From an uncultured Lachnospiraceae bacterium (GTDB lineage Bacteria; Bacillota_A; Clostridia; Lachnospirales; Lachnospiraceae), in NCBI GenBank assembly GCA_902795715.1, contig CADBME010000105.1, positions 1 through 14,234 on the forward strand: a DNA stretch of 14,234 nucleotides, in the 5' to 3' direction. Shown here one piece after another: positions 7,193 to 14,234 of this stretch. Positions within the stretch are counted from its first letter, which is position 1, and every line of letters begins with the position of its first letter. The position numbers were made by a program, and so were the translations under genes. The notes under the pieces are model-generated. The model was not told where the DNA came from. It was given only the letters and a program-made list of their open reading frames with translations, and searched no databases.

Positions 7193-8350
7193 ATGAATTA
7201 TAAAGCAGCCGACAGGCTCAATCTCTTTCAGACAGGAATCTTCGCAGCTATGGATGAAAAAAAAGAAGCACTCATTGCTTCAGGGCGTGATGTCATAAAT
7301 CTTTCTATCGGTACACCCGATTTCAAACCGGCCGACCATATTATTGAGGCAGTCAGCCAGGCAGTAAAAGATCCTTTCAATTACCGCTATTCTCTGACCG
7401 ATACTCAGGAAGTCCTGGAAGCCTTAGTGTCCTATTATAAAAACCGCTATCAGGCCGAAATTCATGCAGATGAGATTACCGGTGTACACGGAACCCAGGA
7501 AGGAATGGGCCACCTGGGCCTTGCCATGACAAATCCCGGTGATATCGTTCTTCTTCCGGATCCCGGCTATCCTATCTATGAAGCCGGAGCACTTTTAGGT
7601 CAGGCAGAGATCTATTACTATGGACTGGTAAAAGAAAACAACTTTCTTCCTGACATGAAAGAGATTCCCCAAGATATACTTGAGAAATCAAAATTTATCG
7701 TGCTGTCATATCCATCAAATCCGGTTGGTGCATCTGCACCAAAAGAAATGTATCTTGAAATGATCGAGCTGGCTAAGAAATATGGTTTCTTTATTATAAA
7801 TGATAATGCCTACTCCGATATTATATTTGACGGTAGGGAAGGATTCTCTTTCCTCTCCCTTCCCGGAGCAAAAGAAGTCGGAGTCGAATTTTTCTCCTTA
7901 TCTAAAAGCTTCAATCTTACCGGTTTACGTCTATCTTATCTGATTGGAAATAAAGACATAATCGATGCACTAAAACTTTTAAGAAGCCAGTATGACTTTG
8001 GGATTCCCTATCCTGCACAAAAAGCAGCCCTGGCCGCTTTAACCGGACCTATGGACGAAGTCCATTTACAATGCTTGGAATATCAAAAACGACGCGATGC
8101 TCTCTGCGGCGGATTAAGAAAAGCCGGATGGAATGTACCGGATTCCCATGGTACCATGTTTGTCTGGCTTCCCGTTCCCGAAGGTTACACTTCTGTCTCT
8201 TTTATCGAGACTTTGATGGATAAAACCGGCATCATTGGGACTCCAGGAACCGCTTTCGGACCACGTGGTGAAGGTTATATTCGATTTGCCCTGGTAAGGC
8301 CTGCAGATGAAATGGCAGAAATAGCAGAAAAGATTGGTTCAATCCTTTAA
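7193..8350 (+). CDS. Class I/II PLP-dependent aminotransferase (LL-DAP aminotransferase-like)
   Basis: A complete 385-residue fold-type I aminotransferase, the usual length. The pyridoxal lysine is Lys238 in SLSKSFNLTGLR. Cofactor and substrate residues are visible as Asn176 (SNPVG), Asp204 and Tyr207 (NDNAYSD), Arg246, and the carboxylate-binding Arg364 (YIRFAL). The stretches GTQEGMGHL and NPGDIVLLPDPGYPIY resemble LL-diaminopimelate aminotransferases, which make the lysine and peptidoglycan precursor meso-DAP by way of LL-DAP. Sequence reading cannot exclude another amino-acid substrate, so I give no symbol. AAGGATGG (7175-7182) lies 10 bases before the ATG. Only 67 bases separate it from the helicase gene with no terminator between, so it may be partly co-transcribed, though a functional link is not evident. 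Confidence 0.9.
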   Translation: MNYKAADRLNLFQTGIFAAMDEKKEALIASGRDVINLSIGTPDFKPADHIIEAVSQAVKDPFNYRYSLTDTQEVLEALVSYYKNRYQAEIHADEITGVHGTQEGMGHLGLAMTNPGDIVLLPDPGYPIYEAGALLGQAEIYYYGLVKENNFLPDMKEIPQDILEKSKFIVLSYPSNPVGASAPKEMYLEMIELAKKYGFFIINDNAYSDIIFDGREGFSFLSLPGAKEVGVEFFSLSKSFNLTGLRLSYLIGNKDIIDALKLLRSQYDFGIPYPAQKAALAALTGPMDEVHLQCLEYQKRRDALCGGLRKAGWNVPDSHGTMFVWLPVPEGYTSVSFIETLMDKTGIIGTPGTAFGPRGEGYIRFALVRPADEMAEIAEKIGSIL

Positions 8351-8367
8351 ATTCTTTATAATAAAAT

Positions 8368-8413
8368 AAGACCGCTATTCCTGAGTTTTTACAATTTCTG
8401 AAATAGCGGTCTT
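8368..8413 (+). terminator. Strong terminator behind the aminotransferase gene
   Basis: A perfect 12-base stem pairs AAGACCGCTATT (8368-8379) with AATAGCGGTCTT (8402-8413) across a 22-base loop. It begins 18 bases after the stop and is followed by a T-rich tail (8411-8438). It also marks the convergence point with the minus-strand DUF4446 gene. Confidence 0.85.
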
Positions 8414-8537
8414 TAAGTCTTTTTAAGCTTTTTTATTTTATTCTTATCTCTTATTCTTTTTTAGGCTTCTTCTTTACTTCTTAACTTTTATCTCTGTTTT
8501 TTATTCTTACTCCTTATCCCTCTTCTTTCTCTGTCTT
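8414..8537 (-). other. Purine-rich (minus strand) non-coding tract, possible decayed reading frame
   Basis: This stretch is almost entirely pyrimidine on + and purine on -. Read on minus in frame with the DUF4446 gene past its stop, it gives short Lys/Glu-rich runs broken by several TAA codons (for example EVKKKPKKE). That resembles an eroded continuation of the protein's charged tail. It may instead simply be a purine-biased 3' region. No gene is visible in it. Confidence 0.35.
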
Positions 8538-9254
8538 TTATTTATCCTCTTCATCTTCCTTAATTGTTTCGGAAGAATCTTTCGCAGGCTGACTTTCATC
8601 ATGATCTTTTATAATATCAACTGAATCCGGATTTTCCCTTTCCCTATTTACTACATCTGATTTTACCGGATTCGAATTCTCTGAATCTGGTTTTATTGAA
8701 TCTGAGTTCTCCTGGCCTAAATTCATAATATCTTCTTTTTTATAGTGGATGGCCATTTCCACTGCTTTCATTTCTTCTTCAGCAAGAGTCATCTTACAGG
8801 ACCCAGCCTGGATTTCTTTCAGATATACATGGCATCCTGCTCGATTATGGATAATATTTAGTACAAATCCATTATCGCTGCTATTTAACAAGGCAAGTGC
8901 AAAACTGATGCTTCCTCCATTAAAAGATCTGGAAGGACTAAATGCGTTATAATGATAGATACCTATCTTGTTATAGCTTCTTCTCACCATATCATAGATA
9001 ATCTCAATCTGTTCATCATTATCCTTCTGTCCTTCCTTGAGAACATCAATTTCTCTGAATCTCTTATAAATCGTATATTCAAGATTCTTACCACTTTCTC
9101 CTGTCATAAATTCCATATACCTTTTTCTTATCTTCAGGTAGTCTAACAAGAGGAAAAACAAAGTGATAATCAGAATCACTGTCATTATAGTTACTGCAAT
9201 AATAAAGGTATCAAGTTTCATATTAAAAAAAGTTAAAATTTTACTACTATCCAT
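8538..9254 (-). CDS. DUF4446 family membrane protein, parAB-linked
   Basis: A 238-residue protein from the chosen start. It has one N-terminal transmembrane helix (about 16-38, rich in Ile/Leu/Phe), then a basic stop (KIRKRY) and a cytoplasmic coiled-coil-like helix (about 60-95). The conserved DUF4446 core follows with KIGIYHYNAF (96-105), SISFALALL and NGFVLNIIH (128-136). The C-terminal tail (about 180-238) is acidic and low in complexity, with imperfect repeats around SENSNPVKSD. The family often sits directly downstream of parA-parB in Clostridia, as here, suggesting a role tied to chromosome segregation or the cell envelope, but its function is unknown. I chose the ATG at 9254, which has AGAGGT 8 bases upstream. 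An ATG at 9281 has no ribosome site. It is the third gene after parA and parB, with a 140-base gap after parB that shows no clear terminator. Confidence 0.88.
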   Translation of the reverse strand: MDSSKILTFFNMKLDTFIIAVTIMTVILIITLFFLLLDYLKIRKRYMEFMTGESGKNLEYTIYKRFREIDVLKEGQKDNDEQIEIIYDMVRRSYNKIGIYHYNAFSPSRSFNGGSISFALALLNSSDNGFVLNIIHNRAGCHVYLKEIQAGSCKMTLAEEEMKAVEMAIHYKKEDIMNLGQENSDSIKPDSENSNPVKSDVVNRERENPDSVDIIKDHDESQPAKDSSETIKEDEEDK

Positions 9255-9394
9255 TGAAAATACCTCTGCTGCTCTTATCATTCAAAATATCTACATAGTA
9301 AACAGTATTAATAATCTTCTTATCTTTACTCTTTACTACATCATCACTAAAGTTGTTTGATGTTTATAAATGAAGGGGCAAATTCACATATTGC

Positions 9395-10369
9395 TTAAAG
9401 ACTCTGGAGAAATTCTATAATTCTTTCAAACTCCTCTTTAGAGAAAAAGTCAATTTCAATCTTTCCCTTATTATTCTTGTTATTCTTAATAACAACCTTG
9501 CTGCCGATAATCTCTTTTAACTTTTCTTCGTATACTTTTAAATCAGAATCATTACCGGTTTTTTCATTTATTTCTTTGTCTTTACCCTTATCAATCTGAT
9601 CAAGAACTTTCTTTACAAGCCTTTCTGACTCTCGAACACTGAGATTTCCATCTCTGATTTTCAATGCTGTTTTATATTGGATCTCCTTATCTTCTATCGC
9701 AAGCAGGGCCCTCCCATGACCATAAGTAATCTGGTCTTCCATAATAAGGTTCTGTATTCTCTCATCCAGTTTTAACAATCTCATTATGTTAGCAATGGCT
9801 GTTCTGCTTTTTGAAACGCTTGAAGCAATTTCATCCTGCTTTAACTTATATTCTTTTTTTAACACTTGATAAGCCTGGGCTTCTTCTATGGGATTCAGAT
9901 TTTCTCTCTGAAGATTTTCAATCAGTGATATCTTTAGAGTATCACTATCATTATACTCCCTGATAATGACAGGTACCTCTTTCAAATTTGCTTCTTTACT
10001 GGCTCTCCATCTTCTCTCACCGGCTATAATCTCATAATAATCACCCTTTTGCTGCACAAGAAGAGGTTGAATCAAACCATACTTTCTGATAGAGTCTGCC
10101 AATTCTTCAATCCCTTCTTCATCAAATTGCTTTCTGGGCTGATTTCTATTTGGTTCGATCTTATTAATATCAACCAGAATCTGCTGCCTGTTTGCGGACT
10201 CATCCTTATCACTTTTTATTTTTTCTGTGTCACCTTTCCTTTTCGATACCTTCTTTCCTGTTAGAACTTCCTGGCCTTCATTTACTTGTTCCGGATTACT
10301 ATCTTTTCTCTTATTATCCTTTGGAATTAGAATATCCAGACCTCTTCCAAGCCCTTTTTTAACAGCCAA
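9395..10369 (-). CDS. parB: Chromosome partitioning protein ParB (Spo0J)
   Basis: A 324-residue ParB. The N-terminal GLGRGLDILIPK (6-17) is the typical ParA-ATPase-stimulating peptide, followed by a charged linker (18-62). The CTP-binding ParB/Spo0J domain shows NQPRK (76-80), GERRWRAS (117-124) and ENLQRENLNPIEEA (151-164). A helix-turn-helix for parS recognition spans about 175-201 (LKQDEIASSVSKSRTAIANI), and a C-terminal dimerisation segment about 300-324. ParB binds parS, closes into a CTP-dependent sliding clamp and stimulates ParA. Translation starts at TTG (10369..10367), supported by GGGGGAG six bases upstream and by the conserved N-terminus. It follows parA by 62 bases with no terminator between, so both are one operon. 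Cognate parS sites lie upstream of parA. Confidence 0.97.
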   Translation of the reverse strand: MAVKKGLGRGLDILIPKDNKRKDSNPEQVNEGQEVLTGKKVSKRKGDTEKIKSDKDESANRQQILVDINKIEPNRNQPRKQFDEEGIEELADSIRKYGLIQPLLVQQKGDYYEIIAGERRWRASKEANLKEVPVIIREYNDSDTLKISLIENLQRENLNPIEEAQAYQVLKKEYKLKQDEIASSVSKSRTAIANIMRLLKLDERIQNLIMEDQITYGHGRALLAIEDKEIQYKTALKIRDGNLSVRESERLVKKVLDQIDKGKDKEINEKTGNDSDLKVYEEKLKEIIGSKVVIKNNKNNKGKIEIDFFSKEEFERIIEFLQSL

Positions 10370-10431
10370 CTAAAACTCCCCCTTTTTCCAAATGATATAA
10401 CTTAACCTGACAGAATAATGGTTTTCTTATA

Positions 10432-11211
10432 TTAAATATTCTCCTCTTCCTTTTCTATCACTTCATCCGCAAGCAGATGATATGCCTCTGCACCTGTAGA
10501 CTTTTTATCATACAAATTTATTGGAAGCCCATGACTTGGCGCTTCTGCCAATCTTACATTTCTGGGAATAATAGTCTTATATATGTTTTGTTTCAGATTA
10601 TCTTTGACATTTTCAACTACCTGCAAAGATAAATTGGTTCTGGCATCATACATTGTAAAAACGACACCTTCAATATATAAGTCAGGGTTCAAATTCTCCT
10701 GAATCAATTCAATTGTATAAATCAATTGAGATAAGCCATCTAAAGCATAAAATTCACATTGAATTGGAACTAATACCGAATCTGAAGCAGTCATTGCATT
10801 TACAGTAAGCATTCCCAAAGCCGGTGGGCAGTCGATTATGATAAAATCATAAAGAGACCTGATTGGTGCCAGCTTTTCTTTTAGAATATACTGCATATTA
10901 GGAACTGTAATCAATTCAATTTCTGCCCCTGCCAGGTTTCTGTTCGCCGGTATCAGATCCAGATTTCCAAAACAACCTTCTACTTCATTAATAGATTCTT
11001 CAATTGATATTTCATCTCTTAAGACCTCATAGATTGTTTCTTCCATTTCGTTCTTATCAAATCCTAACCCACTGGTTGTATTCCCCTGAGAATCCATATC
11101 AATTACAAGTACTTTTTTTCCTTTTTCAGCAAGACAAGCCGAAAGATTTATAGAAGTTGTTGTTTTGCCCACTCCTCCTTTCTGGTTTGCCACTGCTATC
11201 ATTCTACTCAT
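10432..11211 (-). CDS. parA: Chromosome partitioning ATPase ParA (Soj)
   Basis: A 259-residue ParA/MinD-type ATPase. It carries a deviant Walker A KGGVGKTT (11-18, signature Lys11 and Lys16), a Walker A' strand VLVIDMDSQGN (34-44) and a Walker B IIIDCPP (124-130). Basic positions such as Arg191 (DARTNLS) and Arg218/220 match residues used for nonspecific DNA binding in Soj. ATP-bound dimers coat the nucleoid and are released by ParB. In Firmicutes, Soj also influences DnaA. There is no N-terminal helix-turn-helix, as expected for a chromosomal type. I chose the ATG at 11211 because GGGAGG (11224..11219) lies 7 bases upstream and the conserved MIAVANQKGG follows at once. The frame stays open to an ATG at 11295, but that extension covers the promoter. 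First gene of parA-parB-DUF4446. Confidence 0.97.
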   Translation of the reverse strand: MSRMIAVANQKGGVGKTTTSINLSACLAEKGKKVLVIDMDSQGNTTSGLGFDKNEMEETIYEVLRDEISIEESINEVEGCFGNLDLIPANRNLAGAEIELITVPNMQYILKEKLAPIRSLYDFIIIDCPPALGMLTVNAMTASDSVLVPIQCEFYALDGLSQLIYTIELIQENLNPDLYIEGVVFTMYDARTNLSLQVVENVKDNLKQNIYKTIIPRNVRLAEAPSHGLPINLYDKKSTGAEAYHLLADEVIEKEEENI

Positions 11212-11234
11212 AGGAATTCCTCCCTTCTGATATA

Positions 11235-11253
11235 TCTGTCTTTTCCAGACAGA
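11235..11253 (-). other. Short hairpin in the parA leader
   Basis: TCTGTCT and AGACAGA form a perfect 7-base stem with a 5-base loop in the untranslated leader of parA, between the promoter and the ribosome site. It does not include the ribosome site and has no U-tract, so it may affect mRNA stability rather than termination. Confidence 0.35.
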
Positions 11254-11266
11254 CATCACAAAGCAT

Positions 11267-11275
11267 ATTATAACA
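11267..11275 (-). promoter_or_regulatory. Extended -10 promoter of the parA operon
   Basis: TGTTATAAT (11275..11267) is a perfect extended -10 on the minus strand, placing the transcript start near 11260, about 50 bases before the parA ATG. The -35 position (about 11295..11290, ATGAAA) is poor. The nearer parS site starts 5 bases beyond it, so ParB bound or spreading there could repress this promoter. Confidence 0.55.
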
Positions 11276-11300
11276 TAATCTATCTGAGATTTCATTGAAA

Positions 11301-11316
11301 TGTTTCACGTGAAACA
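11301..11316. promoter_or_regulatory. parS: parS site, promoter-proximal
   Basis: TGTTTCACGTGAAACA is a perfect 16-base palindrome identical to the Firmicute parS consensus bound by Spo0J/ParB. The symmetry extends three more bases on each side (11298-11319). It lies about 90 bases upstream of the parA start codon. Confidence 0.95.
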
Positions 11317-11442
11317 TTTTATAATTATTTTAGTTATCCCGGCAATACACGTCCATCTTCTCTTTCTTTAAAAATATTGTAATACTACGATATATGCATG
11401 CTAATCATTATTTCTTTTATTCTTTATACTCTTATATTTTTT

Positions 11443-11458
11443 TGTTTCACGTGAAACA
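11443..11458. promoter_or_regulatory. parS: parS site, distal
   Basis: A second exact TGTTTCACGTGAAACA, 142 bases centre-to-centre from the first, with symmetry extended by one base on each side. The DNA between the two sites (11317-11442) is AT-rich and holds no ORF. Confidence 0.95.
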
Positions 11459-11477
11459 ATTATGGATAATAATAATC

Positions 11478-11515
11478 AAAGGCTGACGCTTTATCCAATA
11501 ATAGCGTCAGCCTTT
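11478..11515 (-). terminator. Terminator between argS and parA
   Basis: A perfect 13-base stem pairs AAAGGCTGACGCT (11478-11490) with AGCGTCAGCCTTT (11503-11515) across a 12-base loop. It lies about 150 bases past the argS stop and ends argS transcription before the parS sites. The tail on the minus strand is only moderately T-rich (GATTATTATTA). Confidence 0.75.
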
Positions 11516-11576
11516 GCTATACTTTTATTATTTCTCTTCAGTAGGATACATCATATTAACTTATGTGAGAAGTATT

Positions 11577-11643
11577 ATAAATAGTAATCCTATTTATTAT
11601 TACTTCAGCTATATCCGTGAAATAATATGATTTTAAATCATAT
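11577..11643. repeat. Two AT-rich inverted repeats downstream of argS
   Basis: ATAAATAG (11577-11584) pairs with CTATTTAT (11590-11597). ATATGATTT (11625-11633) is mirrored by AAATCATAT (11635-11643) around a single base. The second lies 18 bases past the argS stop. Both are nearly pure A/T, so they form weak RNA hairpins and could instead be protein-binding palindromes. The 11516-11661 stretch holds nothing else that I can identify. Confidence 0.4.
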
Positions 11644-11661
11644 CAGTAATCTTACTTTTTA

Positions 11662-13362
11662 CTACATCTGTTCAGGACACTGAATTCCCAAGAGATCTAA
11701 ACCATCTTTAAGAGTGTTCATGGTGGCCTTAACTACTTTCAATCTGGCATACTTTATATTCTCATCTTCAACATTGATCTGACAGTCATGATAGAATTTA
11801 TTAAAGTGCTGTGCAACAGACATAACGAATCTGGAAATAATAAAGGGTTCATATTTTTCGGCAGCATCTTTAACTACATTTGGAAATCTTTCAATGTCTT
11901 TAATAAGATTCATAGTGGACTCTTCGGTGAGTACCTTATAATCAATATCCTTCAGATTATCTTTTGTTACCTGGCCGGCTTTTCTAAAGATACTTGCACA
12001 TCGTGCATAGGTATATTGAACATATGGACCTGTCTCACCATCAAAGTTAAGTATCTTATCCCAGTTAAAGATTACATCTTTAATTCTCTGATTATAAAGA
12101 TCATTAAAGATAATAGCTCCTACCCCAACCATTTTAGAGACTTCTTCTTTATCCGGAAGGTTGGGATTCTTTTCGTTAATTATCTCATAGATTTTACTTA
12201 TGGATTCATGGAGTATTTCTTCAGCATAGATTACGTTTCCGCTTCTCGTGGACAGCTTACCACCTTCCATGCTTACCAATCCATAGGGAATATGATCTAA
12301 ATCTTTGTACCAGTCATAACCTAACAATTCAATTACTTTAAATACCTGAGCAAAATGAAGTTTCAGTTCCAGACCGGTGACGTATAAGCATTTATCAAAA
12401 TGATAAGTATCCTTACGATAAAAAAGAGCAGCCAGGTCTCTGGTAGCGTAGATACTGCTTCCATCTTTTTTTGTGATAAGACAAGGAGCCATATTATATT
12501 CATCCAAAGGAACAATGTAAGCCCCGTCACTTTCTACTAGAAGATTATGCTCATTTAAAAGATCAACGACATCTTTCGTCTTATCTCTGTAAAAGCTCTC
12601 TCCCGTAAAGTGATCGAATTCCATACCAAGCAAATTATAGATTCTTTTATATTCAACCAGACTGATATCTTTGAACCACTGCCAAATAGAAAGAGCTTCT
12701 TCATCACCTTGTTCCATTTTTACAAACCATTCCCTGGCCTGATCATTTAATGAAGGATCCTTCTCAGCTTCCTCATGGAATTTGACATAAATAGCCATCA
12801 ACTCTTCTATGCCTTTTTCTTCTACTTCTTTTTCAGATCCCCACTTCTTATATGCAACAATCAGCTTTCCAAACTGGGTACCCCAATCTCCCAGATGATT
12901 GATTCTTTCCACATGATATCCTAACTTACTGAATATTTTGTAAAGAGAATTACCTATAATAGTAGTTCTCAGATGACCGACATGAAAGTTCTTTGCCACA
13001 TTAGGAGAAGAATAATCGATGCAGACTGTTTTTCCGTCACCCTCATGGGACGAACCATAATTATCCTTGCAAATAGTCTCCATAAGGGATTTCACGTATT
13101 CCTCTTTTGCCAAAAAGAAATTGATGTAGGCTCCTACATTTTCTACTTTCTCAAAGATATCATATTTTTTCCCTATAATACTTTCTGTCACCCTTTGAGC
13201 TATTATATTAGGGGCTGTTTTATATTCCTTAGCCAGACGGAAGCATGGAAATGCATAATCTCCCATGTTATTTTTCTTTGGGACTTCCAACATCTCAAAT
13301 ATGTCTTCCTTACCTATTACTTCAATCTCCCTGGAGATAATCTCAACTATTTTTTCTTTCAT
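11662..13362 (-). CDS. argS: Arginine--tRNA ligase
   Basis: A 566-residue class I arginyl-tRNA synthetase that charges tRNA-Arg in the cytosol. From the chosen start it shows the N-terminal Add-1 domain, the HIGH-type HVGH (127-130) after SSPNVAKNF, and INHLGDWGTQFGKL (about 154-167). The KMSKS-region variant SMEGGKLSTRSG (364-375), typical of one large ArgRS subgroup, follows. An anticodon-binding DALR domain begins near QYTYARCASIFRK (about 449-461) and ends in the usual LLGI..PEQM. Length is normal. The ATG at 13362 is chosen for AAGGGA 8 bases upstream. An ATG at 13386 overlaps the stop of the preceding gene (ATGA) but has no ribosome site. The gene is likely co-transcribed with the upstream coiled-coil gene and ends before a 13-base-stem terminator. 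Confidence 0.97.
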   Translation of the reverse strand: MKEKIVEIISREIEVIGKEDIFEMLEVPKKNNMGDYAFPCFRLAKEYKTAPNIIAQRVTESIIGKKYDIFEKVENVGAYINFFLAKEEYVKSLMETICKDNYGSSHEGDGKTVCIDYSSPNVAKNFHVGHLRTTIIGNSLYKIFSKLGYHVERINHLGDWGTQFGKLIVAYKKWGSEKEVEEKGIEELMAIYVKFHEEAEKDPSLNDQAREWFVKMEQGDEEALSIWQWFKDISLVEYKRIYNLLGMEFDHFTGESFYRDKTKDVVDLLNEHNLLVESDGAYIVPLDEYNMAPCLITKKDGSSIYATRDLAALFYRKDTYHFDKCLYVTGLELKLHFAQVFKVIELLGYDWYKDLDHIPYGLVSMEGGKLSTRSGNVIYAEEILHESISKIYEIINEKNPNLPDKEEVSKMVGVGAIIFNDLYNQRIKDVIFNWDKILNFDGETGPYVQYTYARCASIFRKAGQVTKDNLKDIDYKVLTEESTMNLIKDIERFPNVVKDAAEKYEPFIISRFVMSVAQHFNKFYHDCQINVEDENIKYARLKVVKATMNTLKDGLDLLGIQCPEQM

Positions 13363-13382
13363 TTTATAAATCCCTTCATTTC

Positions 13383-14159
13383 TCAAAATTCATTAGATAA
13401 ATTATATGTCATTACAAATTTTACTCCTTCAATCTGATTATTCAAATCGCAGTCATAACTGATGCTGACAGTATAGGATTCTTTATCCTCATCCTTATCT
13501 TTAGAGTCTGCAACTTCCAATAAAAGCATAGATACATTATGTTTTTTTGTCAACATATCTATCTGATCCATTATTTGGGAAACTATAAAGTCTGATGTAC
13601 TCTCCTCAAAAATAATCTTCCTGCTATTGTATTCACTCAGGATTTCCAAAGGCGGCTCCCTTTTTAAATAATAATCTGTTATAGCACTCAGATTATCTGT
13701 CATATCCGTACTGCTTTTAATTCTTCTTTTTTCAGATTTGGCAACCAGCTCATCAACATCTCTGAGAAAGTCCATAATTTCATTCATTCTTTCTTCGAGA
13801 CTTTCAATCTCCCTGTTGATATCTGTTAGTTTTTGATTCAGCTCTTTTTCTTTATCACTCTTTTGACTTTCTTTCAATTCAGACAGATTAAGAGGCGAAA
13901 AATACTTTCTGGCGTCACCATGTTCGTTAGAAGGAAATAAGGTACGATCTCTTCTTTCTATTTCTACCCTGATCTGGGTAGCATCCGCTTCCAGTTCATC
14001 TTTCTTTTCGGATAGAATCAAATACTCATTAGAAAGGTGTTTCTTCAGATTTGCACGGAACTTTTTCAGTTTCTCCTTATCATCTGCATAATGGCTGATA
14101 TAATCCTCCAGACCACCTTCATTGATTTGCTTCATATTTTCAATACTAATATCACTCAT
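13383..14159 (-). CDS. Coiled-coil protein of unknown function, upstream of argS
   Basis: A 258-residue soluble protein that I do not recognise. Residues about 28-70 and 98-145 are charged, heptad-like helices (for example KEKELNQKLTDINREIESLE), consistent with coiled coils. A linker DNLSAITDYYLKREPPLEIL (about 155-174) is followed by a compact C-terminal part (175-258). That part has alternating hydrophobic strands (VSMLLLEVAD, YTVSISYDCD, VKFVMTYNLS) that could form a beta-rich domain. There is no signal peptide or membrane helix. Start choice: the ATG at 14159 has GGAG six bases upstream, while the ATG at 14165 directly abuts it. A TATAAT lies at 14191..14186 without a clear -35. The stop lies 20 bases from the argS ATG, so the two are probably co-transcribed. 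The layout resembles sensor or scaffold proteins, but no such motif is seen. Confidence 0.75.
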   Translation of the reverse strand: MSDISIENMKQINEGGLEDYISHYADDKEKLKKFRANLKKHLSNEYLILSEKKDELEADATQIRVEIERRDRTLFPSNEHGDARKYFSPLNLSELKESQKSDKEKELNQKLTDINREIESLEERMNEIMDFLRDVDELVAKSEKRRIKSSTDMTDNLSAITDYYLKREPPLEILSEYNSRKIIFEESTSDFIVSQIMDQIDMLTKKHNVSMLLLEVADSKDKDEDKESYTVSISYDCDLNNQIEGVKFVMTYNLSNEF

Positions 14160-14234
14160 AGACATCTCCGGCAGAAAAAGTTTATATTATAAAAATAAAA
14201 CAATAGATAGCTATCACCGATTGCATGCAGCATC

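Noticed and set aside
11212..11295. N-terminal extension of ParA from the ATG at 11295
   Set aside because: It would cover the extended -10 promoter, the leader hairpin and the GGGAGG site, and lies outside the normal ParA N-terminus.
11317..11442. AT-rich DNA between the parS sites, considered as a replication origin
   Set aside because: No cluster of DnaA boxes (TTATCCACA-like) and no dnaA or rnpA/gid genes in the window; proximity to oriC is only inferred from parS.
12973..13437. A 154-residue open frame on + opposite the start of argS
   Set aside because: Overlaps conserved argS coding sequence on the other strand and has a shadow-like hydrophobic composition.

Overview
The window looks like chromosomal DNA from an anaerobic, low-GC Firmicute of the class Clostridia, probably close to the Lachnospiraceae. 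The evidence is strong AGGAGG-type ribosome sites, AT-rich intergenic DNA with TATAAT/extended -10 promoters, a parA-parB-DUF4446 gene order typical of Clostridia, firmicute-type parS sites, and an oxygen-sensitive-looking ferredoxin-type aldo/keto reductase. The taxonomic call is inference from gene content, not a database match. I see no insertion sequence, phage gene, CRISPR array, rRNA or tRNA.

Left part (1-4100). A small YbjQ/UPF0145 protein gene on + shares a divergent promoter region with a gene whose start codon sits at the left edge of the window. A hairpin terminator separates it from a convergent lipoprotein gene carrying a gluzincin-like HExxH...ExxxD signature. To the right, all on the minus strand, lie an aldo/keto reductase with two C-terminal 4Fe-4S motifs, a small extremely basic protein with its own promoter, and a P-loop ATPase/kinase of the AAA_28 (NadR/Ttd14-like) type.

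Middle (4200-8440). Divergently transcribed on + are a 931-residue helicase IV-like SF1 helicase and a class I/II PLP aminotransferase resembling LL-diaminopimelate aminotransferases, closed by a strong terminator. The helicase has an inserted PD-(D/E)XK nuclease-like domain and two C-terminal topoisomerase-type zinc ribbons.

Right part (8440-14234), all on minus. Reading in the direction of transcription: a coiled-coil protein of unknown function, argS about 20 bases downstream of it, a terminator, then the chromosome segregation locus. That locus holds two perfect 16-base parS sites, parA (soj), parB (spo0J, TTG start) and a DUF4446 membrane protein. ParB loads at parS and slides as a CTP clamp, and ParA is the partner ATPase. 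Because firmicute parS sites cluster near oriC, this window is probably origin-proximal.

Most genes are recognisable housekeeping or metabolic functions. The least ordinary items are the helicase-nuclease-zinc ribbon fusion, the lipoprotein metallopeptidase candidate, the basic small protein, the coiled-coil gene ahead of argS, and the purine-rich apparently decayed tail behind the DUF4446 gene. I found no convincing evidence of a wholly new multi-gene system.
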